DNA from: Alphaproteobacteria bacterium
GTDB lineage: Bacteria; Pseudomonadota; Alphaproteobacteria; Micropepsales; Micropepsaceae
NCBI GenBank assembly: GCA_019245415.1
Contig: JAFARO010000010.1
Location: 143,340 to 207,339 of the forward strand
Length of the DNA: 64,000 nt
Reading direction: 5' to 3'
Part shown: piece after piece, positions 26,306-35,363 of the stretch
Layout of the letters: every line of letters starts with the position of its first letter
How positions within the stretch are numbered: the stretch's first letter is position 1
The notes under the pieces: generated by a model
The model's database searches: none
The model's input: only the letters and a program-made list of their open reading frames with translations
What the model was told of the DNA's origin: nothing
Made by a program: the position numbers and the translations under genes

Positions 26306-27424
26306 ATGGACAGCAACATCACCAAGGATCCGGCCTACAACGCGGTCGATCCCCACGACTTTCCCGCGATGCTGGACGTCAACCGCTATGGCGACCGCTC
26401 CACCGCCTTCGACAAGATCATCTCCGCCACCCACGATCATTTCTGGGATCCGCTCGACAAGAAGTACATCGACTTCAGCCAGCCTTTCGATCTGACCAAG
26501 GAATATCTGGTCAATCCGTCGGCGAACACCGATCTGCGCACCGCCATCGGCGACAAGCTCGACGAAGCCGGCAAGATCAAGCTGGTCAACATGGACGTGC
26601 ATTGGTCGCTGTCGTCGATCCTGCACGGCGAGCAGGGCGCGCTGGCGCTCTCGGCATCGCTCTGTCACATCCTGCGCGATCCCGGCGCCCAGGAATACGC
26701 CGCCAACCAGACGCGCGAAGAGGCGCGCCACGTCACCGCCTTCAGCGCCTATATCAAGGCGCGCTGGGGCAAGCCGGTGAAGGTCGGGCCCGCGCTCGAG
26801 AACCTGCTCAACGAACTCGTCTCCTCGCCGCTGGTGTGGAAGAAGCTCGTCGGCATGCAGCTCCTCGTCGAAGGCCTCGCGATGGGCGCCTTCGCCACCT
26901 TCTTCAAGGAGACGCGCGATCCGCTCATGAAGCACCTGATGCAGATGGTGATGACCGACGAGGCCTTCCATCACAAATTCGGCAAGATCTGGGCCGACCG
27001 CACGATCCCCAAGCTCTCCAAAGCCGAGCATGAGCTGATCGAGGACTGGGCGTGGAACGTCTTCCAGGTCCTGCTCTACAATCTGGGATCGCCCGATCAG
27101 AAAACCTGGATCTACGAGGCGGTCGGGCTCGATCCCTTGTGGTGCCAGCAGGCTTTCCTGGAGGCCTTGACCGATGCCGGCATCCGCGAGGAGCTGCAGG
27201 AGACCACCAACATCTTCCGTGTGCTGATCAAGACCCTGCTCAAGGCCGGCATCATCACCGAGCGCACCCGCAACAATTATGCGGCCTATATCGACATGGC
27301 CGAGCTCTATGCCGAAGGCGACCGCATGGTGGGCGACGACATCGCCGAGGAGGGCATCAAATACCTGATGCAGCTCAACGGCGGGCAGATGCTGCGCACG
27401 CCATCGATGCTGGCGGCGGAATAG
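26306..27424 (+). CDS. Ferritin-like diiron protein, paralogue 1
   Basis: The 372-residue all-helical protein carries the ordered ligand set of non-haem diiron carboxylate proteins: Glu in LHGEQGALAL near residue 108, ExxH in TREEARHVTAF near 135, Glu in LLVEGLAMGAF near 188 and ExxH in MTDEAFHHKFG near 216. Such proteins oxidise or desaturate substrates, or act as N-oxygenases; the substrate is unknown. It is about 60% identical by eye to the protein at 39922-41034, and both end in a LAAE tail. An SDR follows after a repeat and could act on the same product. Confidence 0.78.
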   Translation: MDSNITKDPAYNAVDPHDFPAMLDVNRYGDRSTAFDKIISATHDHFWDPLDKKYIDFSQPFDLTKEYLVNPSANTDLRTAIGDKLDEAGKIKLVNMDVHWSLSSILHGEQGALALSASLCHILRDPGAQEYAANQTREEARHVTAFSAYIKARWGKPVKVGPALENLLNELVSSPLVWKKLVGMQLLVEGLAMGAFATFFKETRDPLMKHLMQMVMTDEAFHHKFGKIWADRTIPKLSKAEHELIEDWAWNVFQVLLYNLGSPDQKTWIYEAVGLDPLWCQQAFLEALTDAGIREELQETTNIFRVLIKTLLKAGIITERTRNNYAAYIDMAELYAEGDRMVGDDIAEEGIKYLMQLNGGQMLRTPSMLAAE

Positions 27425-27434
27425 GCAGCTCCAG

Positions 27435-27522
27435 CGTCATCCTTCGAGGCTTGCCCGCGTCATGCTGAGGTGCGAGCGCAAGCGAGCCTCGAAGCACGCG
27501 GGCGCGCACCTCAGGATGACGC
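27435..27522. repeat. Intergenic palindromic repeat, GTCATCCTTCGAGG family, copy 2
   Basis: It begins CGTCATCCTTCGAGG and ends CACCTCAGGATGACGC. The middle GCGAGCGCAAGCGAGCCTCGA matches copy 1 closely. It separates diiron gene 1 from the SDR gene. Confidence 0.8.
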
Positions 27523-27558
27523 AGTCCGCGCGGATGCGATAAGGAAGGGGCACCGGAC

Positions 27559-28371
27559 ATGGCACGCAAGCGTAGAGGTGAAGGCCAAACCGCGCTGGTG
27601 ACTGGCGCCAGCGCCGGCATCGGCGTCGATCTCGCCGAGTGCTTCGCCAGGGACGGCTACAACCTCGTCCTGGCCGCGCGTTCCGAAGCGGCATTGAAAG
27701 AAGTCGCCGAACGCCTGTCGCTCAAATACGCCATCGCGGCGACGCCGATCGCGCTCGATCTGACGGAGCACGGCGCAGGCCGCAAGCTCGCCGACGCGAT
27801 CGCCGCCAAAGGCCTCTCGGTCGACGTCCTGGTGAACAATGCGGGCTACGGCATCGCGGGCGGCTTCGACGGTTCCAGCGAAGCCGATCAGCTCGGCATG
27901 ATCGATCTCAATGTGCGCGCGCTGGTCGAGCTCACGCACATCTATTGGCCCGCGATGCTCAAGAACAATCGCGGCGGCGTCCTGAACGTCGCCTCGACCG
28001 CGGCGTTCCAGCCCGGACCGCTGATGGCGGTCTACTACGCGAGCAAGGCCTTCGTGCTGTCGTTCTCCGAGGCGCTGTGGAAGGAGGCCGAGGGCAGCGC
28101 GGTGCATGTGAGCTGCCTCTGCCCCGGTCCGACATCGAGCAAGTTTCGCGAGCGCGCCGGCACTGGCCGCACAAGGCTCTCGCGCATGGGAACGCCGATG
28201 CCCTCCATGACCGTGGCGCGCATGGGTTATCGCGCCTTCCAGAACAACCGGCGCGTGCTCGTCACCGGGATGCGCAACAGATTGATTGCCGGCCTCGCCC
28301 GCTTCCTGCCCCGCAAGACCCTGTTGGCGACGGTCTACAATATTCAGAGCCCGGCGGCGCCCGAAGCCTGA
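27559..28371 (+). CDS. SDR family NAD(P)-dependent oxidoreductase
   Basis: This 270-residue classical SDR has TGASAGIGVDLAECF near residue 15, NNAGYGIAGGF near 93, catalytic Ser in NVASTAAFQPG near 142 and YYASKAFVLSF near 156, followed by CPGPTSSKF near 181. It resembles the DltE/YqjQ-like group acting on acyl or lipid ketones and aldehydes. GGAAGGGG precedes the ATG. Same strand as diiron gene 1, 134 bases downstream. Confidence 0.85.
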   Translation: MARKRRGEGQTALVTGASAGIGVDLAECFARDGYNLVLAARSEAALKEVAERLSLKYAIAATPIALDLTEHGAGRKLADAIAAKGLSVDVLVNNAGYGIAGGFDGSSEADQLGMIDLNVRALVELTHIYWPAMLKNNRGGVLNVASTAAFQPGPLMAVYYASKAFVLSFSEALWKEAEGSAVHVSCLCPGPTSSKFRERAGTGRTRLSRMGTPMPSMTVARMGYRAFQNNRRVLVTGMRNRLIAGLARFLPRKTLLATVYNIQSPAAPEA

Positions 28372-28409
28372 GCCGCGGCCCCATTGCGGGAGTTCGGAGC
28401 AGGCTGCTT

Positions 28410-29219
28410 TTAGAGTGCATCGGCATGGACGGTTGAGGTCGCGAGCAGAGCCGCCAGACGTGCCAGGATGCGTGTCAGCGCCAGCGCGCCATACTTCGGA
28501 TTGCAGTGCCGAATATCGGCCAGGCCGCCTTCGTCCTCGTCTTGTTCGCGCGGTCGGTCCATGCCGTAGTCCAGCCTCGTGAACCCCGGGGCGGCGACCG
28601 TGACGGGGTCCTGCCAGACGACCTCGCAGCCATGTTCGGCTGCGGCCGCGTCGGCGCTGCGGCGGCAGCGGGCCACCAGGGTGGCCAGAAACGCGCTGTC
28701 GCGATACTGCGCCATCGATGCAAATGGCTCGATGTCGAGCACGCGCTCCGACAGATACGGCGCCGCGACGATCAGCGCCGGCTTGTGCGACACGCTGCGC
28801 AGGCTCTTCAGCACGTCGAACAGCGCCCGCGAGCGCATGTAGCAGGCCACCGCCGCGTCGAAGCAGGCTTCGGAGACCACGACTTTCGTACGCCCGTAGC
28901 GCAGAAGCGAGACCGGCGTTCCCTGGGCAGCGATCTGCTCCAGATCGACGCCCAGGCCGCAGCCGACCAGAACGAACGCATCGTAGGCGTCGACCTCGAC
29001 GGTCTCCAGGCCGCCGGAACTGACGCGAAATTTCGTCGCCAATCTCTGCGTTCCCGGACGCAGATGCCAGCCGTCGGGTCGCAGATGCGCGAGGTGGGAG
29101 ATCCTCGACGCGAAGAACGTCAGCGAGAAGCGCTGCGCAATCTGTGGCGAGACGTCCTTCCAGGCCTGCGCCAGCGCGGCACAATGCGAATTGCCGATAA
29201 CGCAGATGCGAACGGTCAT
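28410..29219 (-). CDS. SGNH-like hydrolase domain protein
   Basis: The 269-residue protein opens with ICVIGNSHCAALAQAW, a GNSH block that fits SGNH-hydrolase-like proteins found beside polysaccharide modification genes. Other landmarks are FASRISHLAHLRPDG near residue 36, VLVGCGLGVDLEQI near 83 and the terminal DIRHCNPKYGALAL near 236. It probably removes or transfers acyl groups on a glycan. It lies 37 bases downstream of the GSCFA gene in one operon. Confidence 0.65.
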   Translation of the reverse strand: MTVRICVIGNSHCAALAQAWKDVSPQIAQRFSLTFFASRISHLAHLRPDGWHLRPGTQRLATKFRVSSGGLETVEVDAYDAFVLVGCGLGVDLEQIAAQGTPVSLLRYGRTKVVVSEACFDAAVACYMRSRALFDVLKSLRSVSHKPALIVAAPYLSERVLDIEPFASMAQYRDSAFLATLVARCRRSADAAAAEHGCEVVWQDPVTVAAPGFTRLDYGMDRPREQDEDEGGLADIRHCNPKYGALALTRILARLAALLATSTVHADAL

Positions 29220-29256
29220 GTTGAAACGGGCGGATATCGCATGCGGCAGAACCCGA

Positions 29257-30363
29257 CTATGCGACCTTGTCCGGAGCGAAGGCCTCCAACAGGACGTCTT
29301 CGCAAACGGCCTCCTCGTCGTCTTTCTGATCGCGCCCCTTCTCGCGTTTCATGGGCTTGCGCTCGTGCCGGTCGGCTGGATCGACTTGCACTCTGGCAGG
29401 CTCGGCGGCCTGCGGCGGCGGATGGGCCTGGAAAAAAACACCCATCACGGTGGCCACGCCGCTCTCGCTGACGGAACGCAGATTGGGCTCATAGGCGGAT
29501 TCGCGGGCCCAGGGGTTGGCGACGATCTCGTAGGATGGGAAATAGTCGATCTTGGCGTCTTCGGCGGCGAGTTGCCCCGCTACCGCGCGCAGCACCGCCT
29601 TGGAATACATCGTCGCCACCAGCACGTGATCGTCGCTTGCCGTGGCCGTCAACGGAACCGGAGAGACGGTGAGCAGGGTGCGCACATCGGGGTTGAGGCG
29701 TCTCAGCAGCTTGTGGAAGACGTGAAAATCCTTGAGGACTTCCTTGAAGGTGAAATTCCTGAACTCATGCCGCGCGGGATCGTAGGAGCCGGCAATGGTC
29801 CCGGGCGCCGTCGGAAAGACGCGGCCGGTCTCGCGGTCCGCCCAAGCTTCCGTCAGGCCGAACGTGAAGATGAAGACGTCCATCGTGGCGAACAGCTCGC
29901 GCACTTTCTCGAGATGGTCACGGCGCAGCGCCAGAACCTCCGCTTCGGATTCGAATCCGTTCGGCTCGATGTTGGGCCTCAGCGCGTCGTAGAACCGGCC
30001 CTCCCGGGTCCACACGCAGGACGGATCGACGACGCCGTCCTGGGCATCGCGCATGAGCTGAAGCAGCTGGCGGGCGGTGTAGATGTTGCCGTAGCGCGCC
30101 GAATAGATGCCGTAGCCGAACTCGCGGGCGGCTTGCGCCGGCAGGGCGGCCGGAGCCGGCTCGACATCGAGGATGCGAAATCCGGATTTGCGCATGTAGC
30201 GCGCGACATGCTGGGCGAAGCAGCTTCCGGCCGTCGCCACCCTGTCCTCTGCCCCGATCTCGAACTTGCGGCGATAGAGGCCGTCGAAAGCGCCTGGCTG
30301 CGCCTCTGAAACGGCTGACCGCCAGAAGCTGCGCGGGGGACGATCTTCATACGGCGACGGCAT
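29257..30363 (-). CDS. GSCFA domain protein
   Basis: The 368-residue protein has the defining GSCFA motif in ATAGSCFAQHVARYM near residue 46, plus YGNIYTARQLLQL near 92, FIFTFGLTEAWAD near 165 and LLTVSPVPLTAT near 231. GSCFA proteins are SGNH-superfamily enzymes linked to capsule or exopolysaccharide acylation. The C-terminal 50 residues are highly charged (RHERKPMKREKGRDQKDDEE). The start at 30363 (MPSPYEDRPPRSFW) is preferred to frames open to 30477. Confidence 0.85.
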   Translation of the reverse strand: MPSPYEDRPPRSFWRSAVSEAQPGAFDGLYRRKFEIGAEDRVATAGSCFAQHVARYMRKSGFRILDVEPAPAALPAQAAREFGYGIYSARYGNIYTARQLLQLMRDAQDGVVDPSCVWTREGRFYDALRPNIEPNGFESEAEVLALRRDHLEKVRELFATMDVFIFTFGLTEAWADRETGRVFPTAPGTIAGSYDPARHEFRNFTFKEVLKDFHVFHKLLRRLNPDVRTLLTVSPVPLTATASDDHVLVATMYSKAVLRAVAGQLAAEDAKIDYFPSYEIVANPWARESAYEPNLRSVSESGVATVMGVFFQAHPPPQAAEPARVQVDPADRHERKPMKREKGRDQKDDEEAVCEDVLLEAFAPDKVA

Positions 30364-30479
30364 GATTGGCTCGCATCCGGGATGCCCGGGCCACCTAGCA
30401 CGGCTGCCACTGCGGCCACAATCTGGGACTGTGCCGGCATGCTTAACCCGGCAGGGGATTCCTGGTTTAGACTGCACAT

Positions 30480-31283
30480 ATGAGCGAAAATCGAATTGGT
30501 GAATTTGTCCGAATTGTTCGAGAGGGTGCGGTCGCCACGGTGCGCTTCGCGCGCGGTGACGGACGCAATGCGCTCTCTAAACAATTGATCGTCGAGCTGA
30601 CCGAAGCCGCGCGCAGCTTCGAGCATGATCTTGAGACCCACGCCGTGATCCTGCACGGCGACGGCGCCTTCACAGCCGGCGCCGATCTCAAGGACCCCGG
30701 GATGGACCGGCGCCGTGCCGGCGGTCTGCTCGAGCGCCGCCACATGATCAGGATCGGACCGGAGCTCTGCGCGGCATGGGAACGGCTGGAGCAGGTAACG
30801 ATCTGCGCCGTCGAAAAATACTGCATCGGCGGCGGCGCGGCGCTGGCGGTGGCGTGCGATCTGCGCATTCTCGGGCGCGGCGCCTATTTCCGGCTGCCCG
30901 AAATTCCTCTCGGCATGAACATGAGCTGGCAGGCCGTGCCGCGCATCGTTTCGTTGATCGGCCCCGCGCGCGCGAAGAAATTCGTCATCCTGGGCGAGAA
31001 GCTGGAGGCGGCGGAGGCCTCGGCCTGGGGCTTGGCCGACGAGATTGTCGATGACGGCGGCGCCCTAGATGCCGCACAGCGTCTGGCGCGCCGCTTCGCC
31101 GCCCTGCCGCCCAATGCGGTGCGCATGAGCAAGGTTGCGATCAATGCCGCGGCCCATGCGCTGCATCAGAGCGTGAGCTTCATGGACGCGGACCAATACG
31201 CGCTCGCCACCACCAGTGAAGACTACAAGGAAGCGATGCGGGCGTTTTACGAGAAGCGCGCTCCGAAATTCACGGGACGATGA
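30480..31283 (+). CDS. Enoyl-CoA hydratase/isomerase family protein
   Basis: This 267-residue crotonase-fold protein has RNALSKQLIVELTEAA near residue 29, the oxyanion-hole region FTAGADLKDPGM near 64, EKYCIGGGAALAVACDLRI near 111 and FRLPEIPLGMNMSW near 137. The residue after the second glycine block differs from classic hydratases, so the exact reaction (hydratase, isomerase or hydrolase) is open. It starts 117 bases from the divergent GSCFA gene. Confidence 0.85.
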   Translation: MSENRIGEFVRIVREGAVATVRFARGDGRNALSKQLIVELTEAARSFEHDLETHAVILHGDGAFTAGADLKDPGMDRRRAGGLLERRHMIRIGPELCAAWERLEQVTICAVEKYCIGGGAALAVACDLRILGRGAYFRLPEIPLGMNMSWQAVPRIVSLIGPARAKKFVILGEKLEAAEASAWGLADEIVDDGGALDAAQRLARRFAALPPNAVRMSKVAINAAAHALHQSVSFMDADQYALATTSEDYKEAMRAFYEKRAPKFTGR

Positions 31284-31365
31284 GGCGATTGCGTGGACCG
31301 AGCGCCGGTTGATCGTCACCGGCTTCGCAACTAAGATTGCGGGGCATTGAAAAAAGGGGCAGGCG

Positions 31366-31821
31366 ATGCACAGGACAGTTTTCATCACGGTGCTGCTGGC
31401 GTTGAGCCTTGCGGCGTCGCCGGGAGAGGCCAAGTCGCTCTCCCTCAGCTTCAATGGCACCTGCAACGTCGCCACGCTTCAAACCAATGCGGGCGAGGCA
31501 GGCATTTGGTCGTACGTCGAGTCGACGAGCAATGGTTCGTGCGAGAACTGGATCGGCGGCGGCGGAATGCTGGCAGGCAAGATCGATGGCTTCAAGGGGA
31601 AGTGGGTGCAGATCGGTCTTCAGGGACCGAGCTATCCGGGCGAACAGGACATATTGTTCTTCGAATATCCGTTCGTCACCGGCGGCAAATGGATTCTCTA
31701 CGCCACTACCGACGGAAAGACGGTCAATTTCCTCAATGGCGGTTTTTATACGGTCGCTGCGCCGTCCGGCGACAGCGCAGCCTCGCGCGGCGCCTCGCCC
31801 GATCGCAACCGCTTACGATAG
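31366..31821 (+). CDS. Small secreted protein, unknown function
   Basis: The protein has 151 residues with signal peptide MHRTVFITVLLALSLAASPG. It is followed by a compact beta-rich domain with two Cys (FNGTCNV, GSCENWI) that may pair, and aromatic motifs (GKWVQIGLQGPSYPG, GGKWILYATTDGKTVNFL). I do not recognise it. The last 15 residues are low-complexity and may be spurious extension. Confidence 0.65.
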   Translation: MHRTVFITVLLALSLAASPGEAKSLSLSFNGTCNVATLQTNAGEAGIWSYVESTSNGSCENWIGGGGMLAGKIDGFKGKWVQIGLQGPSYPGEQDILFFEYPFVTGGKWILYATTDGKTVNFLNGGFYTVAAPSGDSAASRGASPDRNRLR

Positions 31822-31845
31822 TTTTTGGTGCCTGCCGATCGGCGA

Positions 31846-32265
31846 TCAATGGCTCAGCCGCATGGCGACCTGGGCGAGCAGGACGCGCGCGCCCTTGCGG
31901 CCCAGAATGCGGTCGGTGACGCGCTGCAGGCGCGCGGCGATCGATCCGACATCGGGCTGCTCGCTCGGCCGCACCGCGGTCGCGGCGAAGATCGTCATGT
32001 TGCGGACATAGCCGTCGCGCAGCACCGGCATCGCGGTATCGGCCTCCTTGCGCAGCGCGTCGTCGGGGACGTCGATCCCGATACCGACCATCAGCAGGCC
32101 GATCGGCCGCTCGCCGGTCACGATGGTGGCGTAGATCGGATCGACCATCAGATAGGATTTCGACTGGGTGACCTTGTGGACGGCAGCCTTCTTGGCGTCG
32201 CCGGCCAGGGCCGCCGGAGCGATTGCCAAAAGGCAAAGGGTCGTCAGGAATAGCGTGCGTCGCAT
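31846..32265 (-). CDS. Exported FliL-like protein
   Basis: The protein has 139 residues, with signal peptide MRRTLFLTTLCLLAIAPAALAG. The mature part (YLMVDPIYATIV, GLLMVGIGIDVPDDALR, MPVLRDGYVRNMTI, VTDRILGRKGARVLLAQV) follows the order of the periplasmic domain of FliL-like proteins: two beta strands, then helices around an LRD motif. No flagellar genes are nearby, so the link to flagella is weak. It is divergent from the sorbosone-dehydrogenase-like gene. Confidence 0.65.
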   Translation of the reverse strand: MRRTLFLTTLCLLAIAPAALAGDAKKAAVHKVTQSKSYLMVDPIYATIVTGERPIGLLMVGIGIDVPDDALRKEADTAMPVLRDGYVRNMTIFAATAVRPSEQPDVGSIAARLQRVTDRILGRKGARVLLAQVAMRLSH

Positions 32266-32331
32266 GGCGGTCGTGCTAGTTTGCCGCGCACAGGGTAAAC
32301 GGCGGGTAACCGGGCAGCAGGAGAGGCAGCC

Positions 32332-33531
32332 ATGACTCCACGCGTGCGTTGGGCGGTCTTGGTCCTCGGCGGCGCGATCCTTGTGCTGGTGCCGCTGATG
32401 GCGGCCGAGCATCCCGGCCAATCCTTTCATGTCCGCCCGTCCGATCTGCCGGCGCCTTTCGCGACGCCGACGGTGGAGAATTCCTCCCATGTCATCGCCC
32501 GGCCCCGGGATGCGAAGCCGGTCGCGCCCAGGGGCTTCGCGGTCTCGCTCTTCGCCTCGGGGCTGACGCATCCGCGCTTTCTGCTCCAGTTGCCCGATGG
32601 CGACGTGCTGGTCTCCGAGCCGGATGCGAACAAGCTGACCCTGCTGCGCGGCGGCCGGGCGTCCGAATTCGCCGAGGGCTTCGACAAGCCGCACGGCCTC
32701 GCCTTCCATGACGGCGCGATCTACGTCGCGGACTTGAAGGCCGTGTGGCGGCTCGCCTATCGCGACGGCGCGCGCAAGGCCGGCGCGCGCTCGCGCGTGA
32801 CCAAGGACGGTTTCGGACCGCTCGGCGGCCATTTCTCGCGCGACATCGCCTTCGACCGCAGCGGCGCGCTCTATGTTGCCATCGGCAGCATGAGCAATGT
32901 CGACGAGGAAGCGCCGCCCCGCGCCACCGTGCAGAAGGTGGATGCGCAAGGACATCTCGCCACCTTCGTCAGCGGCACGCGCAATCCGGTGGGGCTGGTG
33001 CTGGCACCTGGGACGAACGATCTCTACATCACCGTCAACGAGCGCGACGGTTATGGCGACGCGCTGGTGCCGGATTACTTCACCCGCATCCAGCAGGGCG
33101 ATTTCTTCGGCTGGCCCTACGCCTATATTGGCAATCACCCCGATCCGAGCTATGGCGCCAAGCGGCCGGACATGGTGGCCAAGACCAAGACGCCGGACGT
33201 GCTGTTCGCCGCGCATTCGGCGCCGCTGGGCTTTGCCTTCTACGACGGCGGCCAGTTCCCGTCCGCCTATCGCGGCGACGCTTTGGTGGCGCTGCATGGG
33301 TCGTGGAACTCGGGCAAGCCCACCGGCTACAAGGTGGTGCGCGTGCGCTTCGCGGGCGGACGGCCGACCGGCGAATACGAGGATTTCCTCACCGGCTTCT
33401 GGGACGGACAGTCGAGCCCGGCGCGCGTCTGGGGCCGCCCGGTCGGCGTCTTGGTGCTGAAGGACGGCAGCGTGCTCGTCTCCGACGATGCCGGAAAGGC
33501 GATCTGGCGGGTCTCCTACACCGGCAAATGA
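32332..33531 (+). CDS. Exported sugar/sorbosone dehydrogenase-like beta-propeller
   Basis: This 399-residue protein has an N-terminal membrane or signal segment (WAVLVLGGAILVLVPLMA) and a six-bladed propeller typical of PQQ-dependent soluble glucose/sorbosone dehydrogenases: FASGLTHPRFLLQLPDGDVLVSE near residue 74, FDKPHGLAFHDGAIYVAD near 117, HFSRDIAFDRSGALYVAIG near 164, GTRNPVGLVLAPGTNDLY near 212 and WGRPVGVLVLKDGSVLVSDD near 365. It probably oxidises aldoses or aldehydes in the periplasm; the cofactor is inferred from the family. Confidence 0.82.
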   Translation: MTPRVRWAVLVLGGAILVLVPLMAAEHPGQSFHVRPSDLPAPFATPTVENSSHVIARPRDAKPVAPRGFAVSLFASGLTHPRFLLQLPDGDVLVSEPDANKLTLLRGGRASEFAEGFDKPHGLAFHDGAIYVADLKAVWRLAYRDGARKAGARSRVTKDGFGPLGGHFSRDIAFDRSGALYVAIGSMSNVDEEAPPRATVQKVDAQGHLATFVSGTRNPVGLVLAPGTNDLYITVNERDGYGDALVPDYFTRIQQGDFFGWPYAYIGNHPDPSYGAKRPDMVAKTKTPDVLFAAHSAPLGFAFYDGGQFPSAYRGDALVALHGSWNSGKPTGYKVVRVRFAGGRPTGEYEDFLTGFWDGQSSPARVWGRPVGVLVLKDGSVLVSDDAGKAIWRVSYTGK

Positions 33532-33626
33532 GCGGAAAAGCGGCTTGGGTTGACAGGGCGAAGCGGCGTTACCTACATACCGCCTCCTTCGGGCCCGCAC
33601 AGGGTCCGGAAAAAGACCCTGGATCA

Positions 33627-33702
33627 GGGGCTGTAGCTCAGTTGGGAGAGCGCCTCGTTCGCAATGAGGAGGCCAGCGGTTCGATTCCGCTCAGCTCCAC
33701 CA
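33627..33702 (+). tRNA. tRNA-Ala (anticodon CGC)
   Basis: The 76-base cloverleaf has acceptor GGGGCTG / CAGCTCC, D arm GCTCAGTTGGGAGAGC, anticodon stem CCTCG / TGAGG with loop TTCGCAA (anticodon CGC, reads GCG), T arm with GGTTCGATTCC, and encoded CCA at 33700-33702. Confidence 0.95.
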
Positions 33703-33877
33703 GGCTTCGCGACGCGATAGCGGAGCGAAGTCTGCCCGGCGAAGCCCGAAGGGCGAAGACGGGCCCCGGCCGCGCGCTTCGCCTGGCAAGCCAGGCTTCT
33801 CTATTCACCAAAGCCCCATCCTTCGCGCCGCGGCCGATCCGCGCTACAAGGCGAATCGTCGTTGGGGGCGCGCGCAG

Positions 33878-34183
33878 ATGCTTTATCCCGTGGTCGACTC
33901 GCTGCTGTACATCTTCAATACGGTCATCGGGCTCTACGAACTCGTCGTCATCCTGGCGGTGATCGCGAGCTGGCTGGTGCCGATGGGCGTGCTGTCGCCG
34001 CGCAACGACATGGTCCGCTCGCTGCTCAATCTCCTGGACGCGCTGACCGAGCCGGTGCTGCGGCCGATCCGGCGGCTCTTGCCATCGGTGGCCGGCATCG
34101 ACTTCTCGCCGATCGTCCTTCTGGTCGGCCTCGAAGTGATCAAGCGCCTGGTCAATGGCTATGCGGTCTATCTGTATCGATGA
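33878..34183 (+). CDS. YggT family membrane protein
   Basis: The 101-residue protein has two hydrophobic segments (LYELVVILAVIASWLVPM and SPIVLLVGLEVIKRLV) around the YggT motif LTEPVLRPIRRLLP, normal for the single-repeat alphaproteobacterial form. The family is tied to osmotic stress and cell-division functions without a fixed role. Its stop overlaps the DUF167 start (ATGA). Confidence 0.9.
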   Translation: MLYPVVDSLLYIFNTVIGLYELVVILAVIASWLVPMGVLSPRNDMVRSLLNLLDALTEPVLRPIRRLLPSVAGIDFSPIVLLVGLEVIKRLVNGYAVYLYR

Positions 34184-34485
34184 TCCGCACGGCCAAGGGC
34201 GGGGTGGTCTTCCGCGTCAGGCTGACGCCCAAGGGCGGGCGCGACGCGCTCGAGGGTTGGAGCGGCGGGGCGGCAGATGGACATCTGAAGGCGCGCGTGC
34301 GCGCGGCGCCTGAAGACGGCGAGGCCAATGCCGCGCTGCTCGCGCTGCTGGCCAGGGCGCTCGGCATTTCGCGCTCGTCGCTGTCGATCGCCGGCGGCCA
34401 CAAGTCGCGCTTGAAAACCATCGCCGCAATCGGCGATAGGAACGCTTTGACGTCGCGGCTTCACGCCCTGGGCAAGCAAGCATGA
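34180..34485 (+). CDS. DUF167/YggU family protein
   Basis: This 101-residue cytoplasmic protein has the family sequence VRLTPKGGRDALEGW near residue 12, ARVRAAPEDGEANAALLALLA near 38 and SSLSIAGGHKSRLKTIA near 66. Function unknown; it almost always follows yggT. It overlaps both neighbours by 4 bases, giving a tight yggT-yggU-folD operon. Confidence 0.9.
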   Translation: MIRTAKGGVVFRVRLTPKGGRDALEGWSGGAADGHLKARVRAAPEDGEANAALLALLARALGISRSSLSIAGGHKSRLKTIAAIGDRNALTSRLHALGKQA

Positions 34486-35363
34486 GTGCAAGGATCATCG
34501 ACGGAAAAGCCTTCGCCGCGGGGCTGCGCGCGCGCATCGCGGCCGAAGCGGCACGCCTCAAGCGCGAGCATGGCGTGGTGCCGGGGCTGGCGACGGTGCT
34601 GGTCGGCAGCGATCCCGCAAGCGAAGTCTATGTCCGCAACAAGAACCGCACCGCCGAGGCGCTGGGCCTGCATTCTGTCAGTCGGCATCTCCCCGCGGAG
34701 GCGAGCGAAGCGCAGGTGCTCGCCGTCGTGCGCCAGCTCAACGAAGACCCGGCCGTCCACGGCATCCTGGTGCAGATGCCGCTGCCTGCGCAGGTGCGCG
34801 AGGCGGCGGTGCTCGACACGCTCGATCCGGCCAAGGACGTCGACGCGCTGACGCCGACGAATGCGGGATTGCTGCTCAGCGGCCGCGCGCATCTGGTTTC
34901 CTGCACGCCGGCCGGCGTGATGATGCTGCTCAAGGAATATCTGGGCGACATCGCGGGGAGCGATGCGCTCGTCATCGGCCGCTCGCTGCTGTTCGGCAAG
35001 CCCGCGGCGCAGCTTCTCCTCGCCGCCAACGCGACGGTGACGATGGCCCACTCGCGCAGCCGCGATCTGCCCGCGCTGGCGCGGCGCGCCGATATCCTGG
35101 TCGCGGCGATCGGCAAGGCGCATTTCGTTCAAGGCGATTGGATCAAGCCGGGCGCCGCGGTGATCGATGTCGGCATCAACCGCGTGGCCGACGGCGACAC
35201 GACCAAAATCGTCGGCGATGTCGACTACGAGGCCGCGGCCAGGATCGCGGGCGCCATCACGCCGGTGCCCGGCGGCGTCGGCGCGATGACCATCGTCTGC
35301 CTGATGCGCAACACCTTGCTGGCGGCGGCAGCACTGGCGGGCCTGCCGCCGCCCAAGGTCTGA
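34482..35363 (+). CDS. folD: Bifunctional methylenetetrahydrofolate dehydrogenase/cyclohydrolase
   Basis: FolD makes 10-formyl-tetrahydrofolate from 5,10-methylene-tetrahydrofolate in two steps with NADP. The 293-residue product has YVRNKNRTAEALG (catalytic Lys) near residue 48, VHGILVQMPLP near 88, PAKDVDALTPTNAG near 113, GRSLLFGKPAAQLLL near 166 and TPVPGGVGAMTIVCLMRNTL near 263. The dinucleotide loop reads SLLFG where many homologues have SNIVG. The start overlaps the DUF167 gene by 4 bases. Confidence 0.96.
   Translation: MSARIIDGKAFAAGLRARIAAEAARLKREHGVVPGLATVLVGSDPASEVYVRNKNRTAEALGLHSVSRHLPAEASEAQVLAVVRQLNEDPAVHGILVQMPLPAQVREAAVLDTLDPAKDVDALTPTNAGLLLSGRAHLVSCTPAGVMMLLKEYLGDIAGSDALVIGRSLLFGKPAAQLLLAANATVTMAHSRSRDLPALARRADILVAAIGKAHFVQGDWIKPGAAVIDVGINRVADGDTTKIVGDVDYEAAARIAGAITPVPGGVGAMTIVCLMRNTLLAAAALAGLPPPKV

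Noticed and set aside
33780..33800. Terminator hairpin GCCTGG CAAG CCAGGC before yggT
   Set aside because: The stem is only 6 bp and lacks a T run; it may be chance in a GC-rich spacer.
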